Origin: Bradyrhizobium guangxiense
Lineage (GTDB): Bacteria; Pseudomonadota; Alphaproteobacteria; Rhizobiales; Xanthobacteraceae
NCBI RefSeq assembly: GCF_004114915.1
Contig: NZ_CP022219.1
Coordinates: forward strand, 2,510,501-2,574,500
Reading direction: 5' to 3'
DNA length: 64,000 bases
The notes under the pieces were generated by a model, which worked only from the letters and a program-made list of their open reading frames with translations, was not told the origin of the DNA and made no database searches. Positions 9,454 through 18,309 of this stretch are shown here, one piece after another; position 1 is the first letter of the stretch; every line of letters starts with the position of its first letter. The position numbers and the translations under genes were made by a program.

Positions 9454-10407
9454 ATGGCTGATGTCGCAATTCCCCGGGCCAAGCCTCAGATCAGCGAGGA
9501 CAGCGCCTGGACCCAGCTCAAACACAACCGTAACTGGCTCGGCTTCTGGTTCATGGTTCCGGCCATGGCCTTCCTGATCTTTTTCCTGGCCTATCCGCTG
9601 GGGCTCGGGATCTGGCTGTCCTTCACCGATACCCGCATCGGCAGGGTCGGGCACTTCGTCGCCACCGAGAATTATGAGTGGCTGTGGGACGATTCCATCT
9701 TCTGGCTGTCGGTGTTCAACACGCTGCTCTACACCTTCGTCGCCAGCGCCCTCAAATTCGCGATCGGGCTCTATCTCGCGCTGCTGCTGAACGAGAACAT
9801 GCCGTTCAAGGCGATGCTGCGCGCGATGGTCCTGATCCCCTTCATCGTGCCGACGGTGCTCTCGGCACTGGCGTTCTGGTGGATCTTCGACTCGCAATTC
9901 TCCATCATCTCCTGGTCGCTGAGGCATCTCGGCCTGATCAACCAGAACATCAACTTCCTCGGCGACACGACCTGGGCCCGCATTTGCGTGATCTTCGCCA
10001 ACATCTGGCGCGGCGTGCCGTTCGTGGCGATCACGCTGCTGGCAGGCCTGCAGACGGTGTCGCCATCGCTCTATGAGGCTGCAACGCTCGACGGCGCCAC
10101 GCGCTGGCAGAATTTCCGCTACATCACCTATCCGCTGCTGACGCCGATCATCGCCGTCGTGATGACCTTCTCGGTGCTGTTCACCTTCACCGACTTCCAG
10201 CTGATCTGGGCGATGACGCGCGGCGGTCCCGTCAACGCCACCCATCTGATGGCGACGCTGTCCTACCAGCGCGCGATCATCGCCGGGCAGCTCGGCGAGG
10301 GCGCGGCGATCTCCAGCGCCATGATCCCGTTCCTGCTCGCCGCGATCATGGTGTCGTGGTTCGGTCTGCAGCGCCGCAAGTGGCAACAGGGGGAAAGCAA
10401 TGACTGA
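9454..10407 (+). CDS. Sugar ABC transporter permease, first subunit (MalF/UgpA type)
   Basis: This 317-residue membrane protein has about six membrane segments and the binding-protein-dependent permease (MetI-like) domain. The cytoplasmic EAA loop, which docks with the ATPase, is visible as YEAATLDGATRWQNFRY around residue 208. It pairs with the permease encoded downstream. The last codons and stop lie in a 37-base sequence repeated 89 bases later just before the next gene. This suggests the two permease genes once overlapped directly. Confidence 0.93.
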   Translation: MADVAIPRAKPQISEDSAWTQLKHNRNWLGFWFMVPAMAFLIFFLAYPLGLGIWLSFTDTRIGRVGHFVATENYEWLWDDSIFWLSVFNTLLYTFVASALKFAIGLYLALLLNENMPFKAMLRAMVLIPFIVPTVLSALAFWWIFDSQFSIISWSLRHLGLINQNINFLGDTTWARICVIFANIWRGVPFVAITLLAGLQTVSPSLYEAATLDGATRWQNFRYITYPLLTPIIAVVMTFSVLFTFTDFQLIWAMTRGGPVNATHLMATLSYQRAIIAGQLGEGAAISSAMIPFLLAAIMVSWFGLQRRKWQQGESND

Positions 10408-10498
10408 TCCCCGTGCTATCTCGATGTTCTTTGCGCGAACGGGGCAAGCCCCGCGCGCGCTGCCGCAAGTGGCAACAGGGAGGGAGCAATGACTGATC
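10373..10498 (+). repeat. Duplicated permease gene junction
   Basis: Bases 10373-10409 and 10462-10498 are direct repeats with 34 of 37 identical positions. Each contains the end of the first permease, AAGCAATG or GAGCAATG, and the beginning of the second. The 52 bases between them hold no gene. The arrangement looks like a short tandem duplication of a once-overlapping gene junction. Confidence 0.8.
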
Positions 10499-11412
10499 TT
10501 CCTGCCTCGAAAGTCGACCTCAAGTCCGTCATATCGGCGCCCGCGCGCGTCGATAACAGCGAGGGCATGAGCTATCTGCAGTCGGTGCCGCGCCGGATCG
10601 TGACGCTGTCCCTGCCGCTGACGATCATCGTCGTGGTGCTCCTGTTTCCGTTCTACTGGATGGCGCTGACCTCGGTGAAGCCGGACGAGCAGCTGCTCGA
10701 TCTCGACAGATACAACCCGTTCTGGACCTGGAATCCGACCTTCAAGCATTTCCACAAGCTGCTGTTCGAGAGCTATTATCCGCACTGGCTCTGGAACACG
10801 ATGTACGTGGCGATCTGCGCCACGGTGCTCTCGATCATCGCATCGGTGCTCGCGGCCTACGCCATCGTGCGCTTGCGCTACAAGGGCGCCAATCTCGTCG
10901 GCGGGCTGATCTTCCTCGCCTATCTGGTGCCGCCGTCGATCCTGTTCATTCCGCTCGCCACCGTCGTGTTTCAGTACGGCCTGTTCGACTCGCCGCTGGC
11001 GCTGATCCTGACCTATCCGACCATCCTGATCCCGTTCTCGACCTGGCTGTTGATGGGTTATTTCAAGACCATCCCGTTCGAGCTCGAGGAATGCGCGCTG
11101 ATCGACGGCGCGAGCCGCTGGCAGATCCTGATCAAGATCGTGCTGCCGCTGGCAATTCCCGGCCTGATCTCGGCCTTCATCTTCTGCTTCACGCTGTGCT
11201 GGAACGAGTTCATCTACGCCTTGACCTTCCTGCAATCGACCAGCAACAAGACGGTGCCGGTCGCGATCGTCAACGAATTCGTGGATGGTGACATCTACCG
11301 CTGGGGGTCGCTGATGGCGGGAGCCCTGGCCGGCTCGCTGCCGCTCGTCATCCTTTACGCCTTCTTCGTGGAGCATTATGTGTCGGCAATGACCGGCGCC
11401 GTGAAGGAGTGA
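10489..11412 (+). CDS. Sugar ABC transporter permease, second subunit (MalG/UgpE type)
   Basis: This 307-residue membrane protein has six predicted membrane segments and the EAA loop ECALIDGASRWQILIKI near residue 203, typical of the second CUT1 permease. The start ATG follows AGGGAGGGAG. It forms the translocation channel with the previous permease. The first ten codons match sequence at the end of the previous gene because of the duplicated junction, so the ancestral start probably overlapped the upstream stop. Confidence 0.93.
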   Translation: MTDLPASKVDLKSVISAPARVDNSEGMSYLQSVPRRIVTLSLPLTIIVVVLLFPFYWMALTSVKPDEQLLDLDRYNPFWTWNPTFKHFHKLLFESYYPHWLWNTMYVAICATVLSIIASVLAAYAIVRLRYKGANLVGGLIFLAYLVPPSILFIPLATVVFQYGLFDSPLALILTYPTILIPFSTWLLMGYFKTIPFELEECALIDGASRWQILIKIVLPLAIPGLISAFIFCFTLCWNEFIYALTFLQSTSNKTVPVAIVNEFVDGDIYRWGSLMAGALAGSLPLVILYAFFVEHYVSAMTGAVKE

Positions 11413-11479
11413 TCGCGGGGCTTGCCGAGGGCGCGTCAGGAGCGGCGCGCTTCGGCCAATAAAATAAGGAGTTGAGCTC

Positions 11480-12466
11480 TTGCACATTCTGGTTCTCGGC
11501 GCCGCCGGCATGGTCGGCCGCAAACTCTGTGAACGGCTGCTGCGCGACGGCCGGCTCGGCAAGAGCGACATCACCAAACTGACCATGCATGACGTGGTCG
11601 AGCCGAAGAAGCCGGAGAAGGCCGGTTTCCCGGTCGAGACGGTGTCGGGCGATTTCGCGATCCCCGGCGCGGCCGAGAAGCTGATCGCCGGCCGCCCCGA
11701 CGTGATCTTCCATCTGGCTGCGATCGTCTCGGGCGAAGCCGAGCTCGATTTCGACAAGGGCTACCGCATCAATCTCGACGGCACGCGGATGCTGCTCGAC
11801 GCGATCAGGCTGGTCGGCGGCGGCTACAAGCCGCGCGTGGTGTTCACGTCCTCGATCGCAGTGTTCGGTGCGCCGTTCCCGGATGCGATCGGCGATGAGT
11901 TCTTCCATACCCCGCTGCTCAGCTACGGCACCCAGAAGGCCATCGGCGAGCTGCTGCTCGCCGACTATTCCCGCCGCGGCTTCCTCGATGGCATCGGCAT
12001 CCGCCTGCCGACCATCTGCATCCGGCCCGGCCTGCCCAACAAGGCGGCATCGGGCTTTTTCTCCAACATCCTGCGCGAGCCGCTCGCCGGCAAGGAAGCG
12101 ATCCTGCCGGTGTCCGAGGACGTCCGCCACTGGCACGCCACGCCGCGCTCCGCAGTCGGCTTCCTGCTCCATGCCGGCACCATGGACCTTGCCGCGGTCG
12201 GTCCGCGCCGCAACCTGACCATGCCGGGCCTGTCGGCGACCGTCGGCGAGCAAATCGCCGCGTTGAAGCAGGTTGCCGGCGACAAGGTCGCCGCGCGCAT
12301 CAAGCGGGAGCCCGATCCCTTCATCGTCGGCATCGTCGGCGGCTGGCCGCGCAATTTCGACGCCAAGCGGTCGCGCGAGCTCGGCTTCACCACCGCCGAG
12401 AAGACCTTCGACGACATCATCCGCATTCACATCGAAGACGAGCTCGGCGGCAATTTCGTCGCCTGA
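11480..12466 (+). CDS. denD: NAD-dependent dehydrogenase, DenD-like (D-erythronate dehydrogenase family)
   Basis: This 328-residue extended SDR has the NAD-binding motif GAAGMVG at residues 8-14 and the catalytic YGTQK (Tyr-x3-Lys) near residue 150. The overall pattern (LGAAGMVGRKL, HLAAIVSGEAE, RPGLPNKAASGFFSN) matches D-erythronate dehydrogenase-type proteins, which oxidise C2 of a sugar acid. The start is TTG, with AAGGAG about ten bases upstream. Its neighbours are KDG kinase and KDPG aldolase rather than the OtnK/OtnC enzymes that usually follow DenD. The real substrate may therefore be another sugar or sugar acid. The symbol is a family name, not proof of substrate. Confidence 0.75.
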   Translation: MHILVLGAAGMVGRKLCERLLRDGRLGKSDITKLTMHDVVEPKKPEKAGFPVETVSGDFAIPGAAEKLIAGRPDVIFHLAAIVSGEAELDFDKGYRINLDGTRMLLDAIRLVGGGYKPRVVFTSSIAVFGAPFPDAIGDEFFHTPLLSYGTQKAIGELLLADYSRRGFLDGIGIRLPTICIRPGLPNKAASGFFSNILREPLAGKEAILPVSEDVRHWHATPRSAVGFLLHAGTMDLAAVGPRRNLTMPGLSATVGEQIAALKQVAGDKVAARIKREPDPFIVGIVGGWPRNFDAKRSRELGFTTAEKTFDDIIRIHIEDELGGNFVA

Positions 12467-12490
12467 TCCCTGACTGAGCGGGCCCTGGTG

Positions 12491-13459
12491 ATGGCGAGCG
12501 TTGCTTGCATCGGCGAATGCATGGTCGAGCTTCGGCAGGCGCAAGGTGGCGCGTCTGCCGGGCAGGGCGGCGGGCTGTACTCGCGCGGCTTCGGCGGCGA
12601 TACCCTCAACACCGCCGTCTACCTGGCGCGGCTCGAGATCAAGGTCGACTATCTCACCGCGCTCGGTGACGATGCGCTGAGCGATGAGATGATCGCCGCC
12701 TGGAACGCGGAGAACGTCGGCACGCGGCGCGTCGTGCGGCTCGCGGGCAAGCTGCCCGGCCTCTACATGATCCAGCTAGATGCCAAGGGCGAGCGCCAGT
12801 TCTTTCACTGGCGCGACAGCGCGGCGGCACGGCAGCTGATGAATTTGCCGGAGACCGACGAGCTGCTCAATTCGCTGACGAGCTACGACATTGTCTATCT
12901 CTCCGCGATCACGCTCTCGATCTACGATGCTTCGGGGCGCGATCGCCTGTTCGCGGCGATCAAGCGCGCGCGCCTGCTCGGCACCCGCTTCGTGTTCGAC
13001 ACCAATTTTCGCGCCCGCGGATGGCCGGACCGCGACGTCGCGCGCGAGGTGTTTGCCGCGGCGTTCGCAGCCGCCGACATCGTGCTGACTTCGACCGAGG
13101 ATCTGCTCGCGCTCTATCCCGGCGAGAGCAACGAGCAGCTGATGTCGCGCATCCCGACGCCGGAGCTGGTGTTCCGCCTCGCCGAGCCCGTCAGCCTGCT
13201 GCGCTTTCCCGGGGCTACCCACGAGGTCCGCGCCGAGCCCATGACCAGGCCTGTGGTGGACACCACGGCGGCCGGCGACAGCTTTGCCGCGGCCTACATG
13301 GCCGCCCGGCTGGCCGGTTCCGATCCGGCCGAAGCCGCCCAGGCCGGGCATCGCCTCGCCAGCGTCGTGATCTGCTATCCCGGCGCCATCATTCCGGGCT
13401 ATGCCATGCCGCCGAAGAAACGGCCCCGGCCGCCCGCCTCTCGCCGGGCCACCAAGTAA
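12491..13459 (+). CDS. kdgK: 2-keto-3-deoxygluconate kinase (PfkB family)
   Basis: This 322-residue ribokinase-family sugar kinase has an N-terminal GECMVEL substrate region, the glycine-rich FGGDTLNTAVYLARL segment and the C-terminal PfkB signature TTAAGDSFAAAY with the catalytic Asp. This matches KdgK, which phosphorylates 2-keto-3-deoxygluconate to KDPG. The aldolase gene directly downstream supports this. An in-frame GTG lies one codon upstream of the chosen ATG and cannot be excluded. The C-terminal tail is rich in Pro, Lys and Arg. Confidence 0.88.
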   Translation: MASVACIGECMVELRQAQGGASAGQGGGLYSRGFGGDTLNTAVYLARLEIKVDYLTALGDDALSDEMIAAWNAENVGTRRVVRLAGKLPGLYMIQLDAKGERQFFHWRDSAAARQLMNLPETDELLNSLTSYDIVYLSAITLSIYDASGRDRLFAAIKRARLLGTRFVFDTNFRARGWPDRDVAREVFAAAFAAADIVLTSTEDLLALYPGESNEQLMSRIPTPELVFRLAEPVSLLRFPGATHEVRAEPMTRPVVDTTAAGDSFAAAYMAARLAGSDPAEAAQAGHRLASVVICYPGAIIPGYAMPPKKRPRPPASRRATK

Positions 13460-13497
13460 ACGCGACCAACTCAACGCGACCAACTGAATCGAGCCCT

Positions 13498-14148
13498 ATG
13501 ACCACGACCGCCCAACAGAATCACCTCGCCGCGCTGTTCAAGGCCGCGACCGTCATTCCCGTTCTCACCATCGAGCGGATCCAGGACGCCGTGCCGCTGG
13601 CGCGCGCGCTGGTCGCCGGTGGCGTCCGCACGCTGGAGGTGACCCTGCGCACCCCCGTCGCGATCGAGGCGGCGAGGGCGATGATGGCCGAGGTGCCCGA
13701 GGCGGTCGTCGGCATCGGCACGATCCTCAATCCGGCCGATTTCACCCGGGTCGAGAAGCTCGGCGTCGCCTTCGGCATCAGCCCCGGCCTGACCCCCGAT
13801 CTCCTCAAGGCCGCAGCCCACAGCTCCTTGCCGTTCGCGCCGGGCATCGCCACGGCCTCCGAGCTGATGCTGGCGCTGGCCCACGGCTTCGACGTCGCAA
13901 AGTTCTTCCCGGCCGAGCAGGCCGGCGGCATCAAGGGCCTGCGCGCCCTCGCTGGCCCGTTCCCGAACGTACGGTTCTGCCCGACCGGCGGCATCAGCGA
14001 GGCCAATGCGGCGAGCTGGCTCGCCGAACCCAACGTGGTCGCAGTCGGCGGGTCCTGGCTGTGCCCGGCGGCGGAGATCCGGGCCGGGAACTGGGCTGGC
14101 ATAACTGCCATCTGCCAGCGCACCCTCAAGGCCCTGAAAGCCGCGTGA
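13498..14148 (+). CDS. eda: KDPG aldolase (2-keto-3-deoxy-6-phosphogluconate aldolase)
   Basis: This 216-residue class I aldolase has the Schiff-base lysine in DVAKFFPAE and the VGIGTIL and CPTGGIS motifs of the Eda family. It splits KDPG into pyruvate and glyceraldehyde 3-phosphate, completing an Entner-Doudoroff-type route with the kinase upstream. The start ATG at 13498 was preferred because the frame upstream of it is only the kinase gene read out of frame. A short repeat of ACGCGACCAACT lies in the gap before the start. Confidence 0.92.
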   Translation: MTTTAQQNHLAALFKAATVIPVLTIERIQDAVPLARALVAGGVRTLEVTLRTPVAIEAARAMMAEVPEAVVGIGTILNPADFTRVEKLGVAFGISPGLTPDLLKAAAHSSLPFAPGIATASELMLALAHGFDVAKFFPAEQAGGIKGLRALAGPFPNVRFCPTGGISEANAASWLAEPNVVAVGGSWLCPAAEIRAGNWAGITAICQRTLKALKAA

Positions 14149-14208
14149 AGTCTTGCTATCCCTGGGCTAAGATTTAGCTCAGGTGAGAAATCCCAGGGAG
14201 AAAAGACC

Positions 14209-15378
14209 ATGACCGCCAGCATCGTCGGATGGGCGCATACGCCGTTCGGCAAGTTCGACACCGAAACCGTCGAAAGCCTCGTCACCGGCGTCGCCAATGA
14301 GGCGCTGGCGGATGCCGGCATTTCGGCCTCCGACGTCGACGAGATCGTGCTCGGCCATTTCAATGCCGGCTTCTCACCGCAGGATTTTACCGCCTCGCTG
14401 GTGCTCCAGGCCGACCCGAAGCTGCGCTTCAAGCCGGCGACCCGCGTCGAGAACGCCTGCGCCACGGGCTCTGCTGCCGTGCACCAGGGCCTGCGCGCGA
14501 TTGCCGCAGGCGCCGCCAAGATCGTGCTGGTCGTCGGCGTCGAGCAGATGACCCGCACACCCAGCGCGGAGATCGGCAAGAACCTGCTCAAGGCGTCCTA
14601 CCTGCCCGAGGACGGCGACACCGCCGGCGGCTTCGCCGGGGGGTTTGGCAAGATCGCCAGTTCCTACTTCCAGAAATACGGCGACCAGTCCGATGCGCTG
14701 GCGCTGATCGCGGCCAAGAACCACAAGAACGGCGTCGCCAATCCCTTCGCCCAGATGCGCAAGGATTTCGGCTTCGACTTCTGCCGCGCCGAGAGCGAGA
14801 AGAACCCTTACGTCGCCGGTCCCTTGAAGCGGACCGACTGCTCGCTGGTCTCCGACGGCGCCGCTGCGCTGATCTTGGCCGACGCCGAGACCGCCAAGGC
14901 CATGAGCAAGTCGATCGGCTTCCGCGCCACCGCGCACGCCCAGGACTTCCTGCCGATGTCCAAGCGCGACATCCTCCAGTTCGAGGGCTGCACGGTTGCC
15001 TGGCAGCGCGCGCTGGAGAAGGCCGGGATCACGCTTTCCGATCTCTCCTTCGTCGAGACCCATGACTGCTTCACGGTCGCCGAGCTGATCGAGTACGAAG
15101 CGATGGGCCTGACACCGAAGGGGCAGGGCGCCCGCGCCATCAAGGAAGGCTGGACGCTCAAGGACGGCAAGCTGCCGGTCAATCCGTCCGGCGGCCTCAA
15201 GGCCAAGGGCCATCCGATCGGCGCCACCGGCGTTTCCATGCACGTGATGACGGCGATGCAGCTCGCGGGCCAGGCGCCCGAGGGCATGCAGCTCAAGAAT
15301 GCCAAGCTCGGCGGCATCTTCAACATGGGCGGTGCTGCAGTCGCGAACTACGTCTCGGTGCTCGAGCCGCTGAAGTAG
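14209..15378 (+). CDS. SCP2-type thiolase / acetyl-CoA acetyltransferase family protein
   Basis: This 389-residue thiolase-fold protein has Cys84 in ENACATGS as the expected nucleophile, THDCFTVAEL with the HDCF motif typical of SCP2/SCP-x thiolases and KGHPIGATG near the C-terminus. The classical C-terminal CIGGG of biosynthetic thiolases is replaced by NMGGAA, as is usual in this branch. It probably cleaves a 3-ketoacyl-CoA. It begins after a GGGAGAAAAG ribosome-binding site and is followed by a strong hairpin, so it may be a single-gene transcript. Confidence 0.88.
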   Translation: MTASIVGWAHTPFGKFDTETVESLVTGVANEALADAGISASDVDEIVLGHFNAGFSPQDFTASLVLQADPKLRFKPATRVENACATGSAAVHQGLRAIAAGAAKIVLVVGVEQMTRTPSAEIGKNLLKASYLPEDGDTAGGFAGGFGKIASSYFQKYGDQSDALALIAAKNHKNGVANPFAQMRKDFGFDFCRAESEKNPYVAGPLKRTDCSLVSDGAAALILADAETAKAMSKSIGFRATAHAQDFLPMSKRDILQFEGCTVAWQRALEKAGITLSDLSFVETHDCFTVAELIEYEAMGLTPKGQGARAIKEGWTLKDGKLPVNPSGGLKAKGHPIGATGVSMHVMTAMQLAGQAPEGMQLKNAKLGGIFNMGGAAVANYVSVLEPLK

Positions 15379-15391
15379 GTCGGTTCCTTGG

Positions 15392-15420
15392 GTGGGCACG
15401 GGCGCCGTGCCCACTTCTTT
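15392..15420 (+). terminator. Rho-independent-like terminator after the thiolase gene
   Basis: Ten-base arms (15392-15401 and 15405-15414) with a three-base loop are followed by TTCTTT. It lies 13 bases after the thiolase stop on the same strand. Confidence 0.7.
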
Positions 15421-15489
15421 GCGTTAAATCATGGTGGGCCGCTCTCGGGCCCGCCTTAATGCTCCTGATTGGTTTGCAGGGAATGCATC

Positions 15490-15696
15490 ATGAGCACTGA
15501 CTACGAAGACTCGCTGTCGATGGACGCACTCAACGATCGGATCGCGATCCTCGAGGACAACATCCGCCAGCTCATCGAGCAGGCCGCGGCTGCCTCGGGC
15601 GAGCAGAACGAGTCGCGTATCGCCGACCGGATCAGCCAGCAGAACGAAGAGCTCGACCGGCTCCTCAAGATCCGCGAATCCCGCCAGAAGAAATAG
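15490..15696 (+). CDS. Small coiled-coil protein of unknown function
   Basis: This 68-residue, charged, largely helical protein has heptad-like spacing (IAILEDNIRQLIEQ, then LDRLLKIRESRQ), suggesting a coiled coil. It contains many Glu, Gln and Ser residues and no cysteine. The start MSTDYED was chosen over an ATG seven codons upstream because the intervening residues look non-conserved and a purine-rich GCAGGGAA lies before it. No family is recognised. It stands alone between a terminator and the CoA-transferase gene. Confidence 0.7.
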   Translation: MSTDYEDSLSMDALNDRIAILEDNIRQLIEQAAAASGEQNESRIADRISQQNEELDRLLKIRESRQKK

Positions 15697-15823
15697 CGCC
15701 CGATTTAACCGCGCGGCGCATGCGGCCATACGCCGGCCGCCCTTGCGCGCACGGCGTCACTGCCTTTAGCTGACCGAAATCGCGGGGTCGCGCCTTGAGC
15801 CCTCGCGCAATCGGGAGCGAACG

Positions 15824-17023
15824 ATGGGGCCGCTGAAGGGCATCAAGGTCGTCGACATGACCACCGTGCTGATGGGCCCCTATGCGACCCAGATGCTCGG
15901 GGACTACGGCGCCGACGTCATCAAGGTGGAATCGCTCGACGGCGACGTCACCCGCCTGATCGGCCCGATGCGTCACGCCGGCATGGGTCCGGTGTTCCTC
16001 AACACCAACCGCAGCAAGCGCTCGATCTGTCTCGATCTGAAGAAGCCGGCCGGACGCGAGGCCGTGCTGCGGCTTCTGAAGGATGCCGACGTCCTCGTCT
16101 ACAACGTCCGTCCGCAGGCCATGGCGCGGCTCCAGCTCGGCTACGACGTCGTCTCCGCGATCAACCCGCGCCTTATCTACGCCGGCGTGTTCGGCTTCGG
16201 CCAGGACGGGCCCTATGCGGCAAAGCCCGCCTATGACGACTTGATCCAGGGCGCCACGGCCTTGCCGGCCTTGATGGCGCAGACCGGCGATGGCGTGCCG
16301 CGCTACGTGCCGAATGCGCTGGTCGACCGCATCGTCGGTCTCACCGCCGTCGGCGCGATCTGCGCCAGCCTCGTGCACCGCGACCGCACCGGTCGCGGCC
16401 AGCGCGTCGATATCCCGATGTTCGAGACCATGGCCGGTTTCGTCATGGGTGATCACATGGGCGGGCTGACCTATGAGCCGCCGCTCGACAAGGGCGGCTA
16501 TGCCCGCCACCTCTCGCGCGATCGCCGTCCTTACAAGACCTCGGACGGCTATCTCAGCGTCATCGTCTACAACGACAAGCAGTGGGAGAATTTCTTCAAG
16601 GCGACAGGCCGCGACGACCTGCGCGCCGATCCCAAATTCGCAACCTTCGCCGGCCGCGCTGCCAATATCGACGTCGTCTATGCCGAGCTCGCGCGCATCT
16701 TCGAGACGCGCACCACCGCCGAATGGATTGACTTGCTGACCAAGGCGGACGTGCCCGTGATGCCGATGCACGACCTTGCCTCGATCCTGCACGACGAGCA
16801 TCTGGAAGCGACCGGGTTCTTCCCGGTCGTGACTCATCCGACCGAAGGTCCAATCCGCAGCATGAAAGTGACGGCGACCTGGTCGGAGACCGAAGCCGAG
16901 CCGGTGCGCCTGGCGCCGCGGCTCAACCAGCACGGCGCGGAGATTCTTCGCGAGATCGGCTACTCGGCCGACGAAATTGACGCCATGGTCCGTGACGGCG
17001 TCACGCGCGCAGCGCTGGCGTAG
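15824..17023 (+). CDS. Class III CoA-transferase (CaiB/BaiF family)
   Basis: This 399-residue protein has the CaiB/BaiF fold signature at its N-terminus (LKGIKVVDMT, then GDYGADVIKVE) and Asp168 in ALVDRIVG, the position of the catalytic aspartate in this family. These enzymes move CoA between carboxylic acids through an aspartyl-CoA thioester. It is followed, after a palindromic repeat, by the cysteine-less thiolase-like protein and DUF35 gene. It may activate the acid that those proteins later cleave. The substrate is unknown. Confidence 0.88.
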   Translation: MGPLKGIKVVDMTTVLMGPYATQMLGDYGADVIKVESLDGDVTRLIGPMRHAGMGPVFLNTNRSKRSICLDLKKPAGREAVLRLLKDADVLVYNVRPQAMARLQLGYDVVSAINPRLIYAGVFGFGQDGPYAAKPAYDDLIQGATALPALMAQTGDGVPRYVPNALVDRIVGLTAVGAICASLVHRDRTGRGQRVDIPMFETMAGFVMGDHMGGLTYEPPLDKGGYARHLSRDRRPYKTSDGYLSVIVYNDKQWENFFKATGRDDLRADPKFATFAGRAANIDVVYAELARIFETRTTAEWIDLLTKADVPVMPMHDLASILHDEHLEATGFFPVVTHPTEGPIRSMKVTATWSETEAEPVRLAPRLNQHGAEILREIGYSADEIDAMVRDGVTRAALA

Positions 17024-17047
17024 GGAATGGCGATGTCTATCTCATCC

Positions 17048-17155
17048 GTCATTCCGGGGCGCGCCCACTTGGGCGCGAACCCGGAATCCATTTATCCTCC
17101 GCACATGCCGCTCGATGGATTCCGGGTTCAGCCCGTCGGGCTGCCCCGGAATGAC
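17048..17155. repeat. Intergenic palindrome, family A copy 2
   Basis: The outer arms (GTCATTCCGGGGC at 17048-17060 and its complement ending at 17155) enclose an inner AACCCGGAATCCAT/ATGGATTCCGGGTT pair. It has the same design as 3570-3675. It lies between the CoA-transferase and thiolase-like genes. Confidence 0.85.
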
Positions 17156-17172
17156 GGTGGAGAAATGGCACC

Positions 17173-18309
17173 ATGAGCTTCATCACCGGCGTCGGCCTCA
17201 CATCGTTCGGCAAGCATGAAGGCTCATCCTCGCTCGACCTGATGAGTAAGGCCGCGCAAGCCGCGCTCGACGATGCCGGCCTGACGCGGAGCGAGATCGA
17301 CGGCATTCTCTGCGGTTATTCCACCGTCTCGCCTCACATCATGCTGGCGACCGTCTTCGCCGAGCATTTCGGCATCCGCCCGTCTTATGCGCACGCCGTG
17401 CAGGTCGGCGGCGCCACGGGGCTTGCGATGACGATGCTGGCGCATCATCTTGTCACGTCGGGCGTTGCGCGCAACGTGCTCGTCGTTGCCGGCGAGAACC
17501 GCCTCACCGGGCAGAGCCGCGATGCCTCGATCCAGGCGCTGGCGCAGGTCGGCCATCCCGATTACGAGGTGCCGCTGGGACCGACCATTCCCGCCTATTA
17601 CGGCCTCGTCGCCACGCGCTACATGCACGAATACGGCGTGACCGAGCAGGACCTCGCGGAGTTCGCGGTGCTGATGCGCGCGCACGCCTGCACCCATCCC
17701 GGTGCGCAATTTCACGATCCCATCACGGTCGCCGACGTCATGGCCTCGAAGCCGGTGGCGATGCCGCTCAAGCTGCTCGACTGCTGCCCGGTGTCCGACG
17801 GCGGCGCGGCCTTCGTGATCAGCCGCGAGCGGACGGGGGAGACGGGCGTGCGTATCCGCGGCTGCGCCCAGGCGCACACCCATCAGCATGTCACGGCAGC
17901 GCCGGCACTGAGCGAACTCGGCGCCGAGATTTCGATTGCGCGTGCCAAGCAGACGACGGGCCTTGCGATCTCCGACGTGCGCTATGCCGCGATCTACGAC
18001 AGCTTCACGATCACGCTCGCGATGCTGCTGGAAGACCTCGGCCTTGCCGGCCGCGGCGAAGCCGCTGCGCGGGTTCGCGCCGGCCATTTCGGCCGCGACG
18101 GCGCGATGCCACTGAACACCCATGGCGGCCTGCTCAGCTACGGCCATTGCGGCGTCGGCGGCGCCATGGCGCATCTGGTCGAGGCGCATTTGCAGATGAC
18201 GGGGCGAGCGGCTAACCGCCAGGTGCGCGATGCCTCGATCGCTCTGCTGCATGGCGACGGCGGCGTGCTGTCGTCCCACGTCAGCATGTTCCTGGAGCAA
18301 GTGCGATGA
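17173..18309 (+). CDS. Thiolase-fold protein without catalytic cysteine, Ltp2-aldolase-like
   Basis: This 378-residue thiolase-superfamily protein lacks the nucleophile: the usual Asn-Ala-Cys-Ala-Thr-Gly reads VGGATG at residues 78-83. The HDCF position reads YDSF (Tyr275) and the C-terminal GHPIG position reads SYGHCG (Tyr323). Two tyrosines with about this spacing are known in Ltp2-type aldolases, which split side-chain aldol CoA esters with help from a DUF35 protein. A DUF35 gene overlaps this stop codon by four bases. A retro-aldolase role is therefore more likely than thiolysis, but it is inferred. Confidence 0.8.
   Translation: MSFITGVGLTSFGKHEGSSSLDLMSKAAQAALDDAGLTRSEIDGILCGYSTVSPHIMLATVFAEHFGIRPSYAHAVQVGGATGLAMTMLAHHLVTSGVARNVLVVAGENRLTGQSRDASIQALAQVGHPDYEVPLGPTIPAYYGLVATRYMHEYGVTEQDLAEFAVLMRAHACTHPGAQFHDPITVADVMASKPVAMPLKLLDCCPVSDGGAAFVISRERTGETGVRIRGCAQAHTHQHVTAAPALSELGAEISIARAKQTTGLAISDVRYAAIYDSFTITLAMLLEDLGLAGRGEAAARVRAGHFGRDGAMPLNTHGGLLSYGHCGVGGAMAHLVEAHLQMTGRAANRQVRDASIALLHGDGGVLSSHVSMFLEQVR

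Noticed and set aside
9439..11757. Minus-strand frame of 772 codons opposite the ABC permeases
   Set aside because: High GC makes long antisense frames common. Its protein is low-complexity Arg/His/Asp-rich, while both permeases on the other strand have clear motifs.
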